From NCBI RefSeq assembly GCF_005239225.2, contig NC_133294.1, positions 23,304,527 through 23,368,526 on the forward strand: a stretch of DNA of 64,000 nt. The letters run 5' to 3'. The translations under genes were made by a program, and so were the position numbers. This document shows, in pieces, positions 1 through 10,942 of the stretch (the stretch's first letter is position 1; every line of letters starts with the position of its first letter). The stretch comes from Populus alba (lineage: Eukaryota > Streptophyta > Magnoliopsida > Malpighiales > Salicaceae). The notes below the pieces were generated by a model. That model worked only from the letters and a program-made list of their open reading frames with translations. It did not search any database and was not told where the DNA came from.

Positions 1-1862
1 GTTAGGTTGTTGCTGTTCAAATCAAGCCAAATGAGGCTCCGACACTTGCCAAGCTCTGGTGGTATTTTCCCGGAAAGTGAATTATTACCCATTTGGAGAA
101 CAGCCAGGTCAACTAGATTTCCAATGCCAGCAGGAATTTCTCCGGTAAGCCGGTTGCTGGAAAGGGAAACCCAAATCATATTGGTGCAATTGCCTATGGA
201 CTGCGGAATGCTTCCTGTGATGAGATTGTTGTTGAGAATCAAAGTCTCGAGGTTTCCTCCGTTAACACAGATGCCATCCGGGATCTCACCAGTGAGGTTG
301 TTTGCCCACATAACCAAGTCCAAGAGATTTGGCAAGGTCCAAACCTCCATGGGAATTGGTCCAATTAGGTTGTTGAAACTGAGATCAATGCTCCTCAAGC
401 TCTTGCAGCTTCCAAGCTCTGGTGGAACTTTTCCTGATAGATAATTGTCAGCTAGGAGTAACTTTTGCAGCGCGGTGGGGTTTGACGAGGAGCACAATTT
501 AGAAGGAACATCCCCAGTAAAGGCATTAGAACTGAGGTCCAGCACTTCAAGCTGGGTACACTTTGTAAGAGACAGAGGCACAGTACCAGTGATGTTGTTG
601 AATGGAACATACAGATATTTCAGACTTTGAAGTTTGCTCACAACAGTACTAAGGAAATCCCCTGAGAGCAGATTTTTGCCAAGATTAAGACTCCGCATAG
701 AAGAACACGATGCAAAAGTTTGCGGCAAGCCACCGGTGAGTTTGTTTGCTGATAGATCCAATTCCTGTAGAGTTTGACATGCCTGTCCCAACTCGGGAGG
801 AATATCACCATAAAACAGATTGTGAGCCAGAGACAGCTGCCTTAAATTTGTTAAACTCCCCAACAAGGAACCAGGAATCTTGAATTTGAGCTCGTTACGG
901 GAGAGGTTAAGCGTCTGCAGAAGCACACAGTTCCTCAAACTAAATGGAAATCCATTGCCAGAGAGCCTATTTTGTGACAAACTGAGCCAAGTAAGATTGC
1001 TACAATTCCCAAAATCAAGGCTGGAGAAGCTGCCAGAGAAGTTGTTGTGTGAGAGATCCAAATACTTGAGAGATGGTGGAGAGTCTGCAACAAAAGTAGG
1101 AGGTATCTCCCCAGAGAATGGATTGTATGATAGGTCTAAAATGGATAGACTCTTGCAAGACGAGGGAGTTGATCCAAGTTTTCCAGTAAGCTTGTTATCA
1201 GAGAAGTTGAGAAGATTCAAGTTCTGGCAGGTAGAAAGGGAATAGGTCAACCAGGTAGAATCAGAAATAGTATTGCGAGAGAGGTCGAGTTGTAGCAAGG
1301 AAGGACCAAATCGAAGGGTACCACCAGAAATGGAATTGTGAGAGAGATTAACATAAGAGAGATGAATACAAGACTCTAAAAAGGAGTTTCTTGGAAGAGG
1401 GTCGGAGAGATTGTTTAAAGACAAGTCAATAGTCTCAAGAGCACAGGATGGGGAAGCAGAAAGATCAGTGGCAGAGAATGAATTTCCTTGCAAATAAAGA
1501 TGTTTGAGAGATTGCAAGGCCCCAGTGAGGTCATAGAGGTTTAGGGTTCCAACGAGACCAGCTTTGGTGAGGTTGAGAGTGGTGACATGACCAAGAGAGC
1601 AAGAGACGCCTAACCATGAACATGGAGTAGCAGAATTGGGAGACCAGTTGGCTAGTAGGTTCTTTGGATCAGATTGAACAGAGGATTTCTTGAAGGCTAA
1701 TAACCCCACAACTTCATTATTGCTACTTTGCTGTGAAGACAACTCTCTGGCTTGTGATGATGATGGCATAAATAACAGCGGCAACAGCAATACATAACCA
1801 AATATTCTAATCATGGCTTTGGGTGGTTGCCTTTGTGATGATATCCTCCAGAGTTTCTTCAT
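1..1862 (-). CDS. BRL1: BRI1-like leucine-rich-repeat receptor kinase, N-terminal part (runs off left edge)
   Basis: The minus strand is open from ATG 1862 to the window edge, about 620 codons without an intron. A second in-frame ATG at 1814 begins directly with a hydrophobic signal peptide (MIRIFGYVLLLPLLF); an in-frame stop lies just upstream of 1862, so the start is one of these two. After the signal peptide come a Cys-bearing LRR N-cap (CSWLGVSC) and a long run of about 24-residue LRRs of the plant LxxLDLSxNxxSGxIP type. Order and wording match BRI1-like receptors (BRL1/BRL3), plasma-membrane brassinosteroid receptors expressed mainly in vascular tissue. The island domain, transmembrane helix and Ser/Thr kinase would lie beyond position 1 and are not seen, so receptor function is inferred from the ectodomain. 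BRL1 and BRL3 cannot be separated here. Confidence 0.88.
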   Translation of the reverse strand, partial: MKKLWRISSQRQPPKAMIRIFGYVLLLPLLFMPSSSQARELSSQQSSNNEVVGLLAFKKSSVQSDPKNLLANWSPNSATPCSWLGVSCSLGHVTTLNLTKAGLVGTLNLYDLTGALQSLKHLYLQGNSFSATDLSASPSCALETIDLSLNNLSDPLPRNSFLESCIHLSYVNLSHNSISGGTLRFGPSLLQLDLSRNTISDSTWLTYSLSTCQNLNLLNFSDNKLTGKLGSTPSSCKSLSILDLSYNPFSGEIPPTFVADSPPSLKYLDLSHNNFSGSFSSLDFGNCSNLTWLSLSQNRLSGNGFPFSLRNCVLLQTLNLSRNELKFKIPGSLLGSLTNLRQLSLAHNLFYGDIPPELGQACQTLQELDLSANKLTGGLPQTFASCSSMRSLNLGKNLLSGDFLSTVVSKLQSLKYLYVPFNNITGTVPLSLTKCTQLEVLDLSSNAFTGDVPSKLCSSSNPTALQKLLLADNYLSGKVPPELGSCKSLRSIDLSFNNLIGPIPMEVWTLPNLLDLVMWANNLTGEIPDGICVNGGNLETLILNNNLITGSIPQSIGNCTNMIWVSLSSNRLTGEIPAGIGNLVDLAVLQMGNNSLSGKIPPELGKCRSLIWLDLNSNNL

Positions 1863-2480
1863 TTTATTTTTATTTTTTGCCTTTTGGGGTTAATCTGAGA
1901 GTTCAGATTTGGTTCAACGTGCAAGATTCTCACTTAGCCCTCTAAAGCTCTCTCTGCATTATAATTGCAGTTGAATCAATCTTGAGAAAATGAAAGCTTA
2001 ATCACTCCCTTCTTCTGTCTGTTAGTTTCTCTGAATCTTCCTTGCAATCAAAGAAGCATATTTTCTCAGCGCATTCAGAGATCTGCTGTTAATTAAATCT
2101 CCTTCTGGGGTTTCATATTTCACCAAATTTCCAAACTTTGACTTATTGCTTGAAAATCTGAAAATAAAAGAAAATAAAGTAGTAATTAAGAATAAATTAA
2201 GAAACCTTACCGACAGAGAGGTAGTGTGGGACTAAATTCCAAACCTTTTTCCCAGAAAAATAAAAAAGAGAAGAAGAGGGGGGAGAAATTTACTTACCTG
2301 GAGTGGTTATGAAGTAGAGGAAGGTGATGTGATGGTTGCTTGTAGAGTACAAATTAAGTCTAAGGAAATCACAGGATCAGTTAAGGAAGAAGACAGAAGA
2401 GGGTGTGCGCGAGGGGAGGGGTACGATGTGCAGAGAGAAAGTAATGTCGGCTGTCACTTGTTGACAGATAGCATTACCGA
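1863..2480 (-). promoter_or_regulatory. 5' leader and proximal promoter of the BRL gene, with probable leader intron
   Basis: Reading the minus strand, CTCCAG|GTAAGT lies at the complement of 2300-2292, a strong splice donor about 430 bp upstream of the start codon. It suggests a 5'-UTR exon upstream of 2298 and a leader intron ending somewhere in 1880-2110. The acceptor is not clear; candidates follow pyrimidine-rich stretches near 2090. No confident TATA box was picked. Confidence 0.4.
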
Positions 2481-2755
2481 CGTGTGACAGACATATCCTG
2501 GTACTAGCGATGGCATTACCACTTGAAGGAAGCAAGGCAAGAACAAGTACAAGTATGGCTGCTGAGGCAGGCTGCTCAGCCCAGGTGCACGGCAAGGGGG
2601 GGTTTTCGTTTCGTTTCGTTTGGGAAAATGAAAAGAAAGAAAGAAAGTGGGCATAAAAACTAAAGAAAGAAATGGAAAGATGTCATTCATTCATGTTCTT
2701 AAGACCAAGTAAAGTGACATCTTCACACGCACACACATTTCAGGAACAAGGGGGG

Positions 2756-2851
2756 GAGAGAGAGAGAGAGAGAGAGAGAATAGAATATTAGAAGTAGTGA
2801 GTCTCTCAAGAGGACAAGTTGAATGGTGGTGCATCGGGGGCAGGCAAGGGA

Positions 2852-2883
<32 letters not shown>
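2756..2883. repeat. Two (GA)n microsatellites
   Basis: Perfect GA runs lie at about 2756-2780 and 2854-2883, upstream of the BRL gene (CT-rich on its sense strand). GA/CT tracts are common in plant core promoters and leaders; here they also create spurious low-complexity open frames. Confidence 0.9.
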
Positions 2884-2885
<2 letters not shown>

Positions 2886-3120
2886 CGCAAAGAAAAGAAA
2901 AGAAAAGGAAAAGGGAAGAGTGAATTGTGGGAGATGTGAATCTGTTGCTCCCCCCACTTGTTTTAAAATTTTGTTCTCATTTTTCGGGTCCAGTCAAACT
3001 TTGGATGTGCTTCTCTCTCTCTCCCAAACTGTGTGTACCTTTTCTTGGACCAGGAGCAGGAGCCAGAGGAGTTTTTGTCTTGCTTGTACGTCTCTCTATC
3101 TATTTATTTATATTTTATGA

Positions 3121-4566
3121 TTTAAAAAAAAAAATAGTTTAATCAATTGAAAAAACTGAAGGAATAATTCAGATTAAAAAAACAATTGTTGAACGAAGCT
3201 CCCATTAAATATTACAAGCATCTTCTAATACATCTATAAATTTAACTATACTAAAAAAAAAAAAAATTATCTACAGAATGATTCACTCAAGTTATTATTA
3301 ATAATCTATTTTAATATCCTTTAATTTATTTCAGCAAGATCTTTTAAATTATATCAACATTAAATATGGTTTTATAGTTTTATTTTTTCTTTTATTTTTT
3401 TCTCTCGTATCCATTTAATTTTTTTTTAAATAATATTATTATAAATTGCAACAAATTAAATAACAAGCATTTCTTAATCACAGTAACACATACAAACTAT
3501 TCTATTTTACTGATTTTTTACAATTATGTTATTTTATCAATTTTTTTTAAAAAAAAAGAGTGCTAGAAACCAAAAACAGCCATTCCATTTATCACTTCAT
3601 TAATTCTCCACAGTACACTTGTACAGTGTCCGTATCCAAAACTTCCTTTCTCTTCACATTTCCCATCAGACTAATTTGATTAAATTAGGTTCTAAGTAAA
3701 CTACAAGGCACTCATCATGTATAATAACTAGAAAACTGTAGCTCTTTGCCCCAACATGCATCTCAGCATGGCACGGGACACTAGCGAGCTAGCTCACCCC
3801 TTTTGTCACTATATATTATTGACTACTTCCCCCCCACCACACCCCTCCTTTTCTTTTTTACTTTTTATTATCCCCAAATAATCTTCGATGATGATTTGAT
3901 TTAGTCACCGAATTCCATTTGAAAGACCGGAGATTCAATCCAGTTCTGACTCAAGTATATATTTCTGCTCATAACATATAAATACCTGTTGAGTTGGAGT
4001 ACTGGAGCGCCGGAGAGGCAACTCGTCACCTCTTCTTGCTTACTGTTTAATACAATACATGGATCAGCTAGGTTGCAAGAAGGAAGCACCGACGACTGTA
4101 AGGGCAACGCTGTTAATGGATTATTCCCTTGTTACATTTATAATATTTCCTAATTTTGTAGCTGAAGCCATGGCGAATGAGAAATAGAACAACGTCCTAA
4201 CCACCGAAGAATATGAAGTAGTAACGTTAGGTAGGATATAGACCCAAAGAGAAATTAAGAGAGAAAAAATACATGTAGTTGTTTGTTGTCTAGTTCTAGG
4301 TCAATGGTTATTGTGTGTGTGCATGAACCAAAAGAGACTTAATTAATTAGATAAGGCAGCATAAGAGAATGCATGCGCATCAATCTTACATCATGATGAA
4401 ACTGAAAGAAGGATTAATTAGATTATAAAACCCTAGCATGTAAGATTTTTATTTTATTTTTATTTTTTAAAATAGAGAATCCCTTGGCATAGGGATATCG
4501 GATGTATAGGAAGGGACAACATTTTGCTTGGAAAGTGGTGGGTTCCCTATACTATATACGCAGACT

Positions 4567-4604
<38 letters not shown>

Positions 4605-7600
4605 CACACGTATGTCTATATATATATATAATTACCAACATGTATAGAAATCCTTAATTAAATATTCTTGGAAGATGATACAAATTATTAATAGAAAACT
4701 AAGCATAGGCAGGCAGGCACGGGGCGCGGGACGTCGGGCTAGATGGCTATGAATTATAATGGATGGATGTATCTGGCATGCATTAATTCTGGCTTTGGTT
4801 GTAAAGCACCAAATCATATATGAAGATGAAGGGGGGGCGTGGGGAAGCATTTTGTCTCTATATTCACACCACACGAGTGCATCCTATCCTTCCCTTTCCT
4901 AGTTACAAGTGTTTTCTCGTTTCTCATAGAATATTATATATAATAGGATAAGTTTGGAGTTGAGATAGTTTTGATATATTTCGACTTTTTAATTTAATTT
5001 TAATTTTGAGTTGGTGATTGAGAGATTTTATTTTTATAAATATACTAAATTGATGTGTGTAGAAGATATTTTTAGAAATGTAGATTTCAATGGATGATGA
5101 TGATATATAATGATAAAAAAAGAGAGAGAGAGAAATCCACATACGGTCTCATATAGATTCGTACTTTACACGTATAAAGAAGAAGAAAAGAAAAGCCCCC
5201 CCCCCCCTCGCAAGTCACAAGCCCCACAACGCATGAACAGAAATGAGACGAGGTCCTTTTCCATGTAGGATGGATAGATAATTTGGTAGAAATTTGAGAC
5301 TTTATTATCATCAACTTTACATAGAGATATATTAATTAATATGTGAAGCTTAAACTAGAAATTAAATACGACAATGATGATTAATAAAAATAATAATAAG
5401 CATATGCTTTTTCGATAGAAAACAGCGGAATCCTCGCAAAGAAAGCAGGCAGATTTCTGGACCATCCCTTTTATATGTTCTTTTTTTTTTTCTTTTTTCT
5501 CATTGTAGACTTGCATATCTTCCTTGTTAGTTGTTTCTTTTTTAAATGATCACCAAAGTGTTTATCAAGTTTCAGCCTTTCAGGTGTGTGTGTGTGTCCC
5601 TGCAACCAGAGCCAAGAAGACTGCTTGGCATCAATGTTAGTCGTCATTAACTGCTTCTAGCTACTGCTTGCTGCAACTGGAACCCCGACTTTCCTTTACA
5701 TTTTACCACACGAGCGTACTTCTTTTCAACAATTCGTTCATTTAATTGCATGCTTAATATCTGCTCGTAACGATTGGTTCATGGGGTGTATATATATTGC
5801 CTTCTTCTTTCTCATGTATAATTAATATTTCTTACAAGAATCAGTAATTAATTTGGTCATACAGATGAGACAATACAACCGATTTGATCCCCCTAGCCGT
5901 AGGACGTGGGGGAGCCCGTTTCGTTTGAATGAAGGCATTTGATTTCTCTTTTGAAAATTTGAAAGGGGTGGCGTGGTGGTGGAGTCAGTCACCCCCCATA
6001 AGAGAAGGCAAACGAAGAGAGAGAGGACACCATGGTCTTGACGAGACAATAATATTCCCCCAGGTCTAATTAAGTGGGTGAAAAAGCAGGAAAGGGCGTC
6101 TAGATGGTAACAGTAATAGCAATCAGTGAAAGGGATCGAGGACTGGGCCCTTCCGAAATATTTGACTTGTAGTAGGAGTAGTTCTTCTTCTTCTTCTTCG
6201 TGTGTACAGAGCGTTTGCAAGGGAGGGGGAAGTTTCTTTGAAAATGTGTCCAAGATATATATGTGTATGTGAGAATTCAATGCAGGTGGTAGGGACGTTA
6301 GTTGGAATTGGTTAGCTTCGAAAAGACGTCTTCCGAATACTATTAGTTTCCACAGTCCACACCTAGATTTGCATAAGCACGGCACCCCTTTTATGCAATA
6401 TCTAGGGTTCGGCATGCGCGCTGTTTGCACAAGAAAAGATGACCTCCCAAGATTGGACATTTCTCTTATCGTTTCATTTTCTTTTAACATTTTTTGAATC
6501 TCTCTTTTCCTTGAGGAGATAAAAAAGCATGCTTTAATTAAATTGATATTAAAGGGTGCGTGCTTTTAAGGTAGTTCAAGGAATGCATATTATACATGTA
6601 AGATATTGATATGAAAATAATAGTAATGACAGACATTACATGCATGCTGGCAGTTTTACCTGTTCGTCGATCTTAATTTGGATCGCATCTCAGATTTATA
6701 CTGTTCATGTGGGACTCCATTAATAGGGCATTAAACCACCTTTTCTTACTGTTTCGAGCATAATTAGTGATGTACCAACTTTATTGTTCATCCATATCTG
6801 GTGGGATCATGATTGTTTGATTTATTACCTCTACCACTTGTAAGTTTGTAATTACAGGATTGGAAAGTAAGATCATCGTTCAAGGAAAAAATGAGTACAG
6901 AGTGGGAACCACTCTTTTTTTTTTTTTTTTTTTTATGTGTTTTTTCTTTCCATGGGGCAAGGGCCCCTGGATGCCCGATCGGATCGGTCTCTTTAATTTC
7001 CTCGTTTAGGCCTCGATCACAGCGGATTTGATGCATCATCCTCTTCTGCTCCTCCTCCTCCTTCTTCTTCCATTTGAGAAGCCAGCCTTTTGCTTTGACA
7101 TTAGGAACCGGCCAAATTATGAGTGAAAGCATCTGTGATGGACAATCAATATCCTCTCATGGATTTTCATCATGCCATGTAAATATATTCTTTGAAACGC
7201 TCGTGATATGATGTGTGATATGATTCACCACAGTATCATTCTCGGCTTTTATCAAATGATCACAGCTGCAAGTTTCCCACGATGAAAGAAAGAGTTTGAG
7301 TTCGTGGGCCGTGGATTAGTTTAACCAAAATGGACCCTGAGATTTGGACCGTCCATGAGCAACAACTTAATATGTGATCTCTGAGAAACACAATATTTTG
7401 TCAAGTAGTTGATATGTTTTTGTTTTATTCATCGTCGAGGATTCATTCATAAAGAACTTAACACGTTAACCCTTCTAACCTTAAAACTCGCAATATCTAA
7501 ATTTCGAGTATTAATGTTTCTTCTTTATTAATACACGTAAAATTGCTTCAACAATTATACATTAGTACGTACTAGTGTTGAAAACTAATACTTCGAGACA

Positions 7601-8759
7601 AATACAGTTACAAATATAATTTTTTTAGGTAAAGAAATAGATATTCGACCACATAAAATTGTAATTATCAAATAAAACAATATATTTACTAGAAATGTTA
7701 AAAAACATGGTATCGTATTATCCAAAATGATTGTGTTATTATTAGTAAGAAATAAAGATATATCAGTCCAATTAATATTTTTATTGAGATTTGCGGGAGG
7801 GACCTTATCTTCTAAGGCATGTGTGAACGTTATCACAGCACAAAAGTACTTTTTAGCAATCTATAGAGAAAAAAAAACAAAAGAAAAAGGAGCCGCTGCT
7901 GCTACGCTAGCGGTGAGTGAGAGACCTGCCTGTTGCCATTTATTGGATAATAAATCCATCATAAATTCAAATCCCAAACCTTCCATTGCATGTTGTGCTG
8001 GAAAATTAACAAATCATGGGAGCCTATTTCTTCTGCTCGCTTGAAATCTCAGATCGGAGAGGATGCCGATATTGGACCCTGGAGAAACTAAATGGTGGGC
8101 TTGATTAATCATGGAGGCCTGTAAAGGGTTCGAGTAAAGGTCCAAAACTGTAAGGGGGATGACGGCCCAGGTGTTGAGAGAAATAAAAATTTACGAGACT
8201 AAATTTTAGGTTATTTTAAAAATAAAAACAAAAAAATTAGAACCAAAATTAATATTAAAAAAAAAAAAAAAAAAGCACAGCCTTTACTCATCCACACTAT
8301 TTTAAAAGGAAGAAAAACTAGATAAATTGCTTGGTGAAGGTGGACGGAAGGGAGAAAGAAAGAGAGAGTGGCACGCTGACCAAGACAAATACTAGATTCA
8401 TGGGTTGCTTCTTGTTGTTGGTTTTCGTCGAAACTTCTTAATTGTCCTTTTGTCTTTCTTTGGACCTATCTACTACTCACAAGACAAGATGATTAGCGTA
8501 CTAATTAAGTTTAATTAGCAGACTCTCTCTCTCTAATTAGGTGGTGGTCAAAACAGCACCCCCTGGCATCGGTGGGTTTCTATTCTATATTTTCTATTAG
8601 GGCGTGCGTGGAACATTGATGATATACATGAATAACAGGACATCTCCTCCGTCACACTTTTCTAAGTTGTTGATGGGTTTGGATTAGATAGATAAATACA
8701 TGGACATAGCAACAAAGAAAGGCACAGACCCCGCCAAGAAAAATATATTACAGGGAAGG
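3121..8759. other. Long intergenic spacer, no gene recognised
   Basis: About 5.6 kb of AT-rich DNA with homopolymer runs (for example T20 near 6916-6935), a G/C-homopolymer patch near 5197-5208 and a compound microsatellite at 4569-4609. The longest open frame (5822-6490, minus) has no recognisable domain and looks like chance. I saw no known microRNA, tRNA or transposase signature, but structured RNAs cannot be excluded by eye. Confidence 0.55.
4569..4609. repeat. Compound microsatellite (CT)n(AC)n
   Basis: A CT run passes directly into an AC run, followed by a short TA run near 4618-4631. Likely polymorphic. Confidence 0.9.
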
Positions 8760-9299
8760 AAAGAAAGGGTGAGAGACAGTCGGTGCGAGCTGCTGCTGCT
8801 TACAACTCTCTCCTTCTCAACTCAACAGCTGCTTTCTTGATTGTAAAGTAAGGTAATTTCTACTCTCAATTCTTCTATCTTTCTATCCATGTCTTTAGGT
8901 ACTGCTCACATCCACAGCTATACTCCTTACCACATGTCTCTTGATTCTGCCTAATTGTCTTTGGTTCTGTCTCCTTACTACAAGCTAAACTAGGACTACT
9001 CTCTCTTATATACTGTGTTTGCACTCATGTATGCATATATGTAGCTTGAAATTAATTCATGTTCTTAATTATATGTGTGTGCTACTCCACCACTCAATTC
9101 CACAACAATAATCTGTTTACCTTTTCACTTATCTATTAATCTTATCTTGAAGCTACACCCCCTTCCCCTATCCAGGCTATAGCGAGGCTCTAAATCCAAT
9201 TAGTTTTGCAAATCACAATTACAATGATATTACTGCTCGGTCATCACATCTAATCTGTTCTCATTTTCACTGCAGGGGAATTCAGTAATCTAGCTATAC
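8760..9299 (+). other. 5' leader exon and leader intron of the RraA-like gene
   Basis: A CT-rich leader (about 8770-8852) ends in overlapping donors AAA|GTAAGG (8848) and AAG|GTAATT (8853). A branch/pyrimidine region and the acceptor CACTGCAG at 9268-9275 lie 24 bp before the ATG. So the first exon is non-coding and the whole reading frame sits in exon 2, as in related plant genes. An AAATATATTA stretch at 8740-8749 is a weak TATA candidate. Confidence 0.6.
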
Positions 9300-9800
9300 A
9301 TGGCTTTCATCACAACTGCTGAAGCCTGTGACTCCAACGTACCACTCTTGGCATCGGGTGACTTGCGAGTTCTGCCCCCCATTTTCAAGATATATGGCCA
9401 GAGCCGGGCATTCTCGGGCCCCGTTGCCACTCTTAAGGTGTTCGAGGACAACGTGTTGGTGAGGGAGCTTCTTGAAACCGAAGGTGAAGGAAGGGTTCTT
9501 GTTGTTGATGGAGGGGGGAGCATGAGGTGTGCTTTGGTCGGAGGGAACCTGGGGCAGCTGGCTCAGACAATGGGGTGGGCTGGGATTCTAGTCAATGGCT
9601 GCATAAGAGATGTAGATGAGATCAATGGGTGTGATATAGGGGTCAGGGCCTTGGGATCGCATCCTACGAAATCCTACAAAAAGGGCGTTGGTGAGAAGCA
9701 TGTGGCGGTTCACATTGGAGGGACCTTGATTTGTGACGGGGAATGGCTGTATGCTGACAGTGATGGCATTCTCATATCAAAATGCGAACTGTCTCTTTGA
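9300..9800 (+). CDS. RraA-like protein / putative 4-hydroxy-4-methyl-2-oxoglutarate aldolase
   Basis: A single 166-residue coding exon, the usual length for this family. It shows the family core: GGNLGQLAQTMGWAG at residues 81-95, followed by GILVNGCIRD, in which Arg103 and Asp104 match the substrate- and metal-binding RD pair of HMG/CHA aldolases, and a C-terminal DSDG at 153-156. Plant members are annotated either as regulator of ribonuclease-like proteins or as class II HMG aldolases that split 4-hydroxy-4-methyl-2-oxoglutarate to pyruvate. The sequence supports the fold and metal site, but not which activity operates in the plant. No transit peptide is evident, so a cytosolic location is likely. 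A possible polyadenylation signal (AATAAA) follows near 9914. Start chosen as the first ATG after the leader-intron acceptor. Confidence 0.9.
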   Translation: MAFITTAEACDSNVPLLASGDLRVLPPIFKIYGQSRAFSGPVATLKVFEDNVLVRELLETEGEGRVLVVDGGGSMRCALVGGNLGQLAQTMGWAGILVNGCIRDVDEINGCDIGVRALGSHPTKSYKKGVGEKHVAVHIGGTLICDGEWLYADSDGILISKCELSL

Positions 9801-10804
9801 GCCTCCACTTATTAGTTCATCCTCTCCAACACCATGCAATGCTAGTAGGGATGGATTCTTAGTCACTTTGGGAAAATGTTTCTTCTCCGTTATATGTAGC
9901 GTTGTTTTCATCAAATAAACTTAATTTAGGAATCAATTTCCCGCCGCACCATAACAATTCTTTGTATTTGTACCTTTACAAAGCAATTAGTAACATGTCA
10001 AGTGCGGTAGCTCCATAAATAAGCACGGTGTTTTTTCGGCTGTGAAGCAGGAGCATGGATATAGATGGCTTGGGATATAATTCAACTTTTTGGAAATGAA
10101 TATTATAAATATTTATAAATTGAGTTTATATTGAATTTTTTTGGATTTGTATTTAGAGGCCAACCTATCACATGGACTATAAGTGTCAGATATTCTCAAT
10201 ATTATGCTTAATTTTCATACCTTACACCATTATATATTAAATTTTAGTTACCTCTCCCTTCCCTCCAACAAAATGATAAGAAATTTTATTATGTTAAATA
10301 AATCTAAAAAAAAATAGTTCACTAACAAAAGCTCTGGAGTCCAAGCATTTTAATCCATGAATTATTAAATATAAAAATAAAAGAAATATAAGATATATGA
10401 GTTGGATTTTAAAAATCTCAACCCATCATTCAACATGAAATATCTATTTTTTAAGTATTTTTATCTACTGCCACCTATAATAATTATATTATTTGATTAC
10501 AACGGCTTAAATTGGGTCAAATAATGCAATTATTATAAATCCCACATTTATTTTTAAACATTCATGGTTGTAATACATGTATGATTTGTTTATGTTGATA
10601 AAAAGATCTATTATCAAAACTTAAATATGTATTTATTGATACTTTTTTGAAAATATTTTTTATTAAAAATACATGAAAATCTATATATTAATTTTTAATA
10701 ACAGCAGTTAAAATTATAAAAAAAAATTAAAAATTAATATAATAATAAAAAAAAACACTTCAAAAATTATTTTTTTAAAAAAATATCAATATAATTTAGA
10801 TTTA
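9801..10804. other. 3' flank and AT-rich spacer with a Salicaceae-type repeat relic
   Basis: After the presumed 3' UTR there is no gene. From about 10590 to 10790 the sequence becomes a run of A/T blocks of the same general type as the repeat at 21655-21850, but too diverged to bound. Confidence 0.45.
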
Positions 10805-10942
10805 AAAGGGCCCTGATAGGCCCAAGCAAACCCATGAAGTGAGCAAATATTGAAGTACAAGCAACCAGCCGCTGGAGGGATCGATGTTTTTTGATAGATT
10901 GTTCTTAGAGAGAGAGGAAGAGAGAGAGAGATAGAGGTGGAG
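10805..10942 (+). promoter_or_regulatory. Proximal promoter/leader of the F-box/LRR gene with site II-type motif
   Basis: GGGCCC at 10809-10814 and AGGCCCA at 10817-10823 are site II-like (TCP-binding) elements common upstream of plant housekeeping genes. A GA-rich leader runs to the ATG at 10943. The motifs are seen; the role is inferred. Confidence 0.4.

Noticed and set aside
2691..3142. Overlapping open frames on both strands near the GA repeats
   Set aside because: They are created by the GA/CT microsatellites; the encoded proteins are SerLeu or GluArg dipeptide runs.
5610..5630. Possible miR169-like hairpin (GCCAAGAAGACTGCTTGGC)
   Set aside because: Only a 6-bp stem; the similarity to miR169 needs indels, and no star strand or longer precursor fold is apparent.
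5822..6490. 222-codon minus-strand open frame
   Set aside because: No domain, odd composition (Leu/Ser/Pro plus a Glu run from a CTT repeat), no start context or splice structure, and no similarity that I recognise.
6676..6692. miR393-like word (GGATCGCAT)
   Set aside because: Nine matching bases only, with no complementary arm nearby.
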